A stretch of 64,000 nucleotides of DNA, taken from assembly GCA_023415775.1 (NCBI GenBank), contig JAEZJM010000019.1, forward strand, positions 248,001-312,000, in the 5' to 3' direction. Below are positions 56,500 through 64,000 of this stretch, in pieces. The notes below the pieces were generated by a model, which saw nothing but the letters and a program-made list of their open reading frames with translations, made no database searches and was not told the DNA's origin. A program made the translations under genes and the position numbers. Each line of letters begins with the position of its first letter. The first letter of the stretch is position 1. The stretch comes from Bacillota bacterium (GTDB lineage Bacteria; Bacillota; Negativicutes; Sporomusales; UBA7701).

Positions 56500-57393
56500 A
56501 TGAAAAAGAGTCTCCTTCTTACCCTGGCGTGTCTGCTCATCATCGCCGGGTCCGCCTTCGCCGCCCCCGGCCCGGTGGTAGGCGACGCCAAACTCCTCGA
56601 CACCTCTTTCGACAAAGGCATCGTTATAAATCTTGACACCTTCTTTACCGAACATCCCCTCAAAGCAGGTGAAGCCACCCGCGGCGACACCGTCTTCAAA
56701 TCGCCGCGGGTCGAGATCGCCCTCGTCACCAACCGCGGACCCCTCATCGACCTCCACTACCACGCCACCTGCGAAGAGACCGTCTTCGTCTACAAAGGCC
56801 AGGGCGAAATGTACATCGACGGCCAATGGGTGCCCGTAAAAGCCGGCGACCTCCACGTCAATCCCCGCGGCGTAGTCCACGCCACCCGGGTGACCGGCGA
56901 CGAAGACATGCACGTCGTCTGCTACTTCACCGCCCCGCAGGCCAGCGGCAACGACAAAGCCTTCATCCCCAGCCCGCGCAAATATGAAGGCGCCGGCGTC
57001 GGCGCCCCCACCCTCCTCGACACCCAGTTCAAAAAGAACTTCGTCATCAGCCTCGACCAATTCTACGCTGACCATCCCTTGAAAAAGGGCGAAGCCACCC
57101 GCGGCGACCAGGTCTTCAAATCGGCCCGCGCCGAAATCGTCCTCGTCACCAACCACGGCCCGCTCATCGGCAGGCACTACCACTCCTCCGCCGATGAAAT
57201 CGTCTATGTCCACAAAGGCCAGGGCGAAATGTACATCGGCGGCGAATGGATTCCCGTCAAAGGCGGCGACCTCCACATCAACCCGCGCGGCGTCTACCAC
57301 GCCACCCGCGTCACCGGCGAAGACATGCAGGTTTACAGCATCTTCGCCCCCCCTCAGGCCGGCGGCAACGACAAAATCTTCCTCGACAAATAA
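56500..57393 (+). CDS. Secreted tandem-cupin protein
   Basis: Protein of 297 residues with a signal peptide (1-21, ending AFA) and two cupin domains (about 25-155 and 160-297) that are clear duplicates: each has LDTxF, HPLKxGEATRGD, then HYHxxxxExVxVxKGQGEMYI and GDLHxNPRGVxHATRVTG. The HxH, Glu and second-motif His in both halves are fit to bind a metal. Placement outside the cytoplasm is unusual for small cupins. CAGGAGGATT precedes the ATG. No metabolic neighbours hint at a substrate. Confidence 0.83.
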   Translation: MKKSLLLTLACLLIIAGSAFAAPGPVVGDAKLLDTSFDKGIVINLDTFFTEHPLKAGEATRGDTVFKSPRVEIALVTNRGPLIDLHYHATCEETVFVYKGQGEMYIDGQWVPVKAGDLHVNPRGVVHATRVTGDEDMHVVCYFTAPQASGNDKAFIPSPRKYEGAGVGAPTLLDTQFKKNFVISLDQFYADHPLKKGEATRGDQVFKSARAEIVLVTNHGPLIGRHYHSSADEIVYVHKGQGEMYIGGEWIPVKGGDLHINPRGVYHATRVTGEDMQVYSIFAPPQAGGNDKIFLDK

Positions 57394-57421
57394 GCTCACA
57401 TCCGGCACGTGCGAACAGACA

Positions 57422-57456
57422 ACAAGGCGGCCCGGCCATCCGGGCCGCCTTGTTTA
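57422..57456 (+). terminator. Rho-independent terminator of the bicupin gene
   Basis: 14-bp stem ACAAGGCGGCCCGG with a 4-base loop and a short T run. Confidence 0.9.
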
Positions 57457-57557
57457 TGCTTACTAACCGGCCAAGCCGCATATACTAGCAGCGACGTGGC
57501 TTCCGAACCTCCCGGACCCCTCATGGTAGCCCCCTTGCCCGTTCCGGCCGCGGAGTT

Positions 57558-57586
57558 TTGACTAAACATGGATATTCTGATAAAAT
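57558..57586 (+). promoter_or_regulatory. Sigma-A promoter of secA
   Basis: TTGACT, 17 bases, TAAAAT, 33 bases before the GTG start of secA. Confidence 0.82.
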
Positions 57587-57618
57587 TTTAAAATAGGTAA
57601 TAAAGGAGATGAGACCAC

Positions 57619-60126
<2,508 letters not shown>

Positions 60127-60178
60127 ACCTTGGACTATTCCGCTTAATAGAACAATAAACATATTGGGAGAGATAAAA

Positions 60179-61292
60179 TTGCTGCTTGAAGACCTGCGAC
60201 GGGAACTGGACCAACTGGCCGTGAGGCTGGACGAAATGAGGGCTTCTCTTTGACGTTGCCGGCAAAGAGAGTCAGATAGCCGCCTTCGAATATAAAATCG
60301 CCGCCCCCGACTTCTGGGACGACCCGGCCGCCGCCCAGAAAACAATGCAAGAACTCACCCGCCTCAAGGACAGCGTCGGCCAGTACGCCGACCTGACGAG
60401 CCGCTACAGCGACACCGCCACCTTGTGGCAGCTTGGCATGGACGAAAACGACGAAAGCGTCTACCCCGAAGTCGTCGAAGCCCTTGCCGCCATCCGCAAA
60501 GAACTCGACCACCTCGACCTCACCCTCATGCTCTCCGGCGAATACGACGCCTCGAACGCCATCGTCACCCTCCACGCCGGCGCCGGCGGCACCGAAGCCC
60601 AGGACTGGGTCCAGATGCTCCTCAGGATGTTCGTCCGTTGGGCCGAAAAAAACAACTACAAAATCGAAACCCTCGACTTCCTCGCCGGCGACGAAGCCGG
60701 CGTCAAAAGCGCCACCTTGCTTATATCAGGCCCCAACGCCTACGGCTACCTGCGGTCTGAAAAAGGCGTCCACCGCCTCGTCCGCATCTCGCCCTTCGAC
60801 GCCTCCGGGCGGCGGCACACCTCCTTCGCCGCCGTCGACGTCATGCCCGAAGTCGACGACACCATCGAAATCAGCATCAACCCCGTCGACCTCAGAATTG
60901 ACACCTTCCGGGCCGGCGGCGCCGGCGGCCAGCACATCAACAAAACCGACTCCGCCGTCCGCATGACCCACATCCCCACCGGCATCGTCGCCCAGTGCCA
61001 GAGCGAGCGCTCCCAGATCCAGAACCGCGAACAGTGCATGCGCCTCCTGCGCGCCAAACTCTTCGAACTGGAGCGCCAAAAACGCGAAGAAAAGAAAGAA
61101 GAAATCGGCGGCGACTACCAGGCCATCGAATGGGGCAGCCAGATCCGCTCCTACGTATTCCACCCCTACAGCCTCGTCAAAGACCACCGCACCGCCGCCG
61201 AAACCGGCAACGTCCAGGCCGTCATGGACGGCGAAATAGACGCCTTCATTGAAGCCTACCTCAAAAGTGGCGGTAAAAGCGCCGCAGAATAG
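60179..61292 (+). CDS. prfB: Peptide chain release factor 2 with programmed +1 frameshift
   Basis: Release factor for UGA/UAA stops, about 370 residues. The first 24 codons start at a TTG (GGGAG upstream) and end at CTT TGA; a +1 shift onto GAC (60252) gives the remaining 346 residues. It has the SPF tripeptide (VRISPFDASG) for UGA reading and GGQ in RAGGAGGQHINKTDSAV for hydrolysis. The in-frame UGA makes synthesis self-limiting: low RF2 favours shifting. Length matches RF2 only when the shift is included. Confidence 0.95.
60248..60254 (+). promoter_or_regulatory. prfB recoding site
   Basis: CTT TGA C, the canonical RF2 slippage heptamer, at codons 24-25. AGGG at 60239-60242, a few bases upstream, is the stimulatory Shine-Dalgarno-like signal. 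Confidence 0.92.
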
Positions 61293-61306
61293 GAGGCGCT
61301 CACTCC

Positions 61307-61996
61307 ATGAACAGGATGAAAATAATCATACTTGCCCTCATCGCCCTCATCGTCGTCGGCGAGATCGCCATGCCCTCGCTCGTCGGCGTCCTCATCGCCC
61401 GCGGCATGAGCGGCGCCACCGGCAGCGACCGGGTCACCGCCGAAGTCGCCAAACGACCGGCCCTGCTCATGTTCGACGGCCGCTTCGACAGCGTCCGCAT
61501 CCACGCCTACGACTCCAAAGTCGACAAAATCGTCTTCGCCGAACTCGACGCCACCCTCAAAGACGTCGCCCTCGACATGCCGACACTGATATCCCAGCGC
61601 AAAGTCGCCGTTAAAGGCGTCCGCGACATCGACCTTACCGCCGTCATCACCCAGGAAGAGCTCAGCCGCTTCCTCAACCAGAGCGTCAAAGGCGTCAAAA
61701 ACGCCAAAGTCACCATCGAAAGCGGCAAAGTCAACGTGAGCGCCAGCTTCCTCCTCGGCCAGATCGCCAGCATCGCCATCGCCCTGGAAGGCAAAGTTGT
61801 CGGCGACGGCCACCGCATCAAATTCGTCACCGAGCGCTTCCTGCTCAACAACAACGCCGTCGGCAACATCGGCGGCGCCGTCCTCACCGAAATACCCCTC
61901 GTCGACCTCAGAAAACTGCCTTTCGGCGTCAAGGCCAGGAGCGTCGTCACGGACGCGGGCCGGATAACCATCGCCGCCGACAACAAAACCCCGTAA
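61307..61996 (+). CDS. DUF2993/LmeA-like protein
   Basis: Protein of 229 residues with an N-terminal membrane anchor or signal (about 5-30) and a beta-rich extracytoplasmic domain of the DUF2993 family, related to mycobacterial LmeA, which binds phospholipids. Features include LDATLKDVALDM, ITQEELSRFLNQSV and a final LPLVDLRKLPFGV-like strand (here IPLVDLRKLPFGVKA). It follows prfB by 14 bases and is probably co-transcribed. A lipid- or envelope-related role is inferred from the family. Confidence 0.8.
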   Translation: MNRMKIIILALIALIVVGEIAMPSLVGVLIARGMSGATGSDRVTAEVAKRPALLMFDGRFDSVRIHAYDSKVDKIVFAELDATLKDVALDMPTLISQRKVAVKGVRDIDLTAVITQEELSRFLNQSVKGVKNAKVTIESGKVNVSASFLLGQIASIAIALEGKVVGDGHRIKFVTERFLLNNNAVGNIGGAVLTEIPLVDLRKLPFGVKARSVVTDAGRITIAADNKTP

Positions 61997-62003
61997 ATGC
62001 CAG

Positions 62004-62025
62004 CCCGGCAACCCCGCCGGGTTTT
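62004..62025 (+). terminator. Rho-independent terminator
   Basis: 6-bp stem CCCGGC with a 6-base loop and four T. Ends the secA-prfB-DUF2993 run. The gap that follows (62026-62193) holds nested inverted repeats, TGCAGGA/TCCTGCA and TTACAT/ATGTAA, at 62048-62110. Confidence 0.8.
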
Positions 62026-62193
62026 CCATTATTTACGACCGACTTGATGCAGGACATTCTTACATCATGGCAGAATAATGTAATGTTTCGCATCTTTGCC
62101 AACTCCTGCATAAACTCTGGTTAAATCAGGAAAAATATAGTGCCGCGATGCCTGCCGCAGCCACACACCAATCACAAACAAGGTGGGAGAACT

Positions 62194-64000
62194 TTGACAT
62201 ATTTCAGATACAACCGGGTTCTGGTCGCCCTCATCATAGTCGGCCTGTTAGCCGCCCTGGCGATCGCCTGGCAGCGGCATACCGTAGAAATCAACAACTC
62301 CCGGGTCGAAATGGTCATGGACTACGAGGAGGTCGTCGAACTCGCCCAAATGGAAGGCGTACCTGTGCCCGAAATGATGCGCATGCTCAAAGAAACGGGC
62401 CTCACCTCTGTCGCCATCTATGAAATGACCCTCGAAAAACTCCAGAAAAGCGGCAAACTCACCGTCGTCCCCGGCGCCGAACTGCTCGCCCATTACCGCT
62501 CCGGCGAAACCGTCAAACCACTCTTCAAGGAAAACGGCGGCCGCATCGACCCCGCCCAGGTATACATATTCGCCGACAGGCAGAACCCCGGCGACCAAAG
62601 CTTCTTCGAAGAACTCACCGCCGACCTCGCCCGCCGTCTCGGCGCAAACCGCGTCCACCCCCTCACCCCCCTCGACAACCGCATGGCCGTCGCCGTCGAC
62701 ACCAGCTTCGACAAAACCCTCAAATGGAACCTCGGCCTGCCCAGCCACGAAATGAAAGACGCCGCCGACAACGGCTTCGCCATCGTAGCCCGCCCCAGCA
62801 ACTACACCAAAGTCAAACCCGACGACGTGGGCGCCGTCTTCGCCCGCCTCAACCCCTTCGCCGCTCACATCAGCGGCCTGATGTTCGTCGGCGAAGAAGC
62901 CCTCGGCTTCCCCGACCTCCTGCCGCTCACCGCCCGGCTCATCGCCGACAGCGGCTACACCCTCTACATGATCGAACACCCCGTCCAGCTCCAGTTCATC
63001 AAACAGGAAGGCCTCACCGCCATCGCCGCGGCCGCCGGCTACCGGGCCGCCCGCGTCTACGTCATCCCCAAAGACGAACAGCCCAGGATCGCCGTCGACA
63101 CCGCCATCAACCGCTGGGCGCTCTCCGACCGGGAACGCAACATCAGAGTCAACCTGCTGCGCAAATTCGAACGCACCGACCCCGGCCTGAACCTCACCGA
63201 AACAAACCTCCGCTACATCGGCGGCATCAAAAAAGCCGTCGAAGCCAAAGGCTTCACCCTCGGCCGGGCCGGCGTCTACCAGCCATACTTCCCCGCCCCC
63301 TGGCTGCTCGCCCTCGTCATCCTCGGCGCCACCGCGGCCGGCGTCCTCTTCCTCACCCTCGTCTGGCCGTTCGCTCCCCGCTGGCAGTACCTCCTCCTTA
63401 TCCTCATAGCCCTGCCCCTCATCATCCCCGTCCTCATCGGCGGCGGCGCCCTGGTCCGCCAGGCCACCGCCCTCGCCGCGGCCATAATCTTCCCCACCCT
63501 CGCCATGACCTGGCAGCTTGACCGCTGGCGGAGCCGCCCCCCCCACGAAGGCTCCTCGCTCAGGCGCATCCTCGGCGACGGCGTCGGCGGCCTCATCGTC
63601 GCCACCGCCATGTCCCTCGCCGGCGGCCTCTTCCTCGGCGCCGTCCTCGGCGACATCCGCTTCCTGCTTGAAATCGAAATCTTCCGCGGCGTCAAACTCA
63701 CCCTCCTCGCGCCGCTCCTCCTCATCACCCTCATCTACATCGTGCGCTACAACCCGTGGGAAGGCGAACACATCGACAGCCCGCAGGCCGTCGTCGCCCA
63801 GATCAAACGCATCCTCGACTACCCCGTATACCTAAAAACCCTGCTCCTCTTCGCCGCCGGCGCCGGGGTAGCCTGGGTATTCATCGGCCGCTCCGGCCAT
63901 ACCGCCGGCGTGCCCGTCCCCGCCTTCGAAATCAAGCTCCGGGCCTTCCTCGAACAAACCATGTACGCCCGGCCGCGCGAGAAAGAATTCCTCATCGGCC
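62194..64000 (+). CDS. DUF5693 family membrane protein, 3'-truncated by window edge
   Basis: Reads from a TTG start (AGGTGGGAG upstream) through the window end, at least 602 residues. An N-terminal membrane helix (about 9-27) precedes an extracytoplasmic domain with YEEVVELAQMEGV, TGLTSVAIYEMTLEKL and repeated GLMFVGEEALGFPDL-type strands. From about residue 370, several hydrophobic helices follow. In Firmicutes this family commonly sits just upstream of csaB (polysaccharide pyruvyl transferase), so that gene may follow outside the window. The family's function is unknown; an envelope-glycan role is inferred. Confidence 0.82.
   Translation, partial: MTYFRYNRVLVALIIVGLLAALAIAWQRHTVEINNSRVEMVMDYEEVVELAQMEGVPVPEMMRMLKETGLTSVAIYEMTLEKLQKSGKLTVVPGAELLAHYRSGETVKPLFKENGGRIDPAQVYIFADRQNPGDQSFFEELTADLARRLGANRVHPLTPLDNRMAVAVDTSFDKTLKWNLGLPSHEMKDAADNGFAIVARPSNYTKVKPDDVGAVFARLNPFAAHISGLMFVGEEALGFPDLLPLTARLIADSGYTLYMIEHPVQLQFIKQEGLTAIAAAAGYRAARVYVIPKDEQPRIAVDTAINRWALSDRERNIRVNLLRKFERTDPGLNLTETNLRYIGGIKKAVEAKGFTLGRAGVYQPYFPAPWLLALVILGATAAGVLFLTLVWPFAPRWQYLLLILIALPLIIPVLIGGGALVRQATALAAAIIFPTLAMTWQLDRWRSRPPHEGSSLRRILGDGVGGLIVATAMSLAGGLFLGAVLGDIRFLLEIEIFRGVKLTLLAPLLLITLIYIVRYNPWEGEHIDSPQAVVAQIKRILDYPVYLKTLLLFAAGAGVAWVFIGRSGHTAGVPVPAFEIKLRAFLEQTMYARPREKEFLIG

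Overview
The window comes from a GC-rich, endospore-forming, flagellated diderm Firmicute, most likely a Negativicutes member of the Sporomusaceae type. Gram-positive-style signals are strong Shine-Dalgarno sites, GTG/TTG starts, a perfect Spo0A box, a sigma-H promoter, and the Bacillus-like order comF-yvyF-flgM-flgN-flgK-flgL-fliW-csrA-flagellin-flaG-fliD-fliS-fliT-hpf-secA-prfB. These coexist with outer-membrane machinery: a secretin, a YadA-type anchored fibre and an autotransporter-like barrel. No tRNA, rRNA, CRISPR array or intact transposase is visible. Family assignments rest on reading motifs, not on searches.

Layout. 0-5.4 kb (+): hexose-phosphate and sugar-nucleotide operon (phosphohexomutase, galU, galE, PfkB kinase, pgi). 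5.4-8.1 kb (-): LicD-like transferase and a YadA-anchored fibre made of about 51 uninterrupted pentapeptides. 8.6-13.7 kb (+): small zinc-binding proteins, a GspC/PilP-like protein with a secretin and a DegU-like regulator, a small glycosyltransferase-like protein, an encapsulated-ferritin-like protein and a TIM-barrel isomerase. 14.0-26.8 kb (-): a 12-gene nonulosonic acid operon. Its upstream part is a pseudaminic acid route (pseB, pseC, pseF-like, a pseG-formyltransferase fusion, pseI). Its downstream part looks like sugar tailoring (second cytidylyltransferase, Gfo/Idh oxidoreductase, DegT aminotransferase, GNAT, GT-B-like protein, PseA-like amidotransferase, amidase).

27-32 kb: recD2, a frameshifted comF, then a block of unrelated small genes (DUF1836, CGGC-like, a small membrane protein, HD-GYP) that interrupts the usual comF-yvyF adjacency. 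32-49 kb (+): late flagellar genes, including three 406-residue flagellins, the FliW/CsrA pair, a Maf-type flagellin glycosyltransferase, the cap and its chaperones, and two proteins that may be exported by the flagellar system. All three flagellin leaders carry a GGA-in-loop hairpin plus a GGA-containing Shine-Dalgarno, the architecture expected for CsrA control. The Pse operon would supply the sugar, Maf would transfer it to flagellin, and FliW/CsrA would balance flagellin synthesis.

49-64 kb: a structured RNA with its own promoter and terminator (possibly raiA-motif type), a DnaA-box cluster, an amino-acid ABC transporter interleaved with an outer-membrane barrel protein, cold-shock protein, hpf behind a sigma-H promoter, a VOC protein, a secreted bicupin, secA, prfB with the classical +1 frameshift, an LmeA/DUF2993-like protein, and the start of a DUF5693 membrane protein that runs off the end. 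At least two copies of an intergenic palindromic repeat (about 5.4 and 55.8 kb), with two degenerate relatives, sit directly at gene 3' ends.
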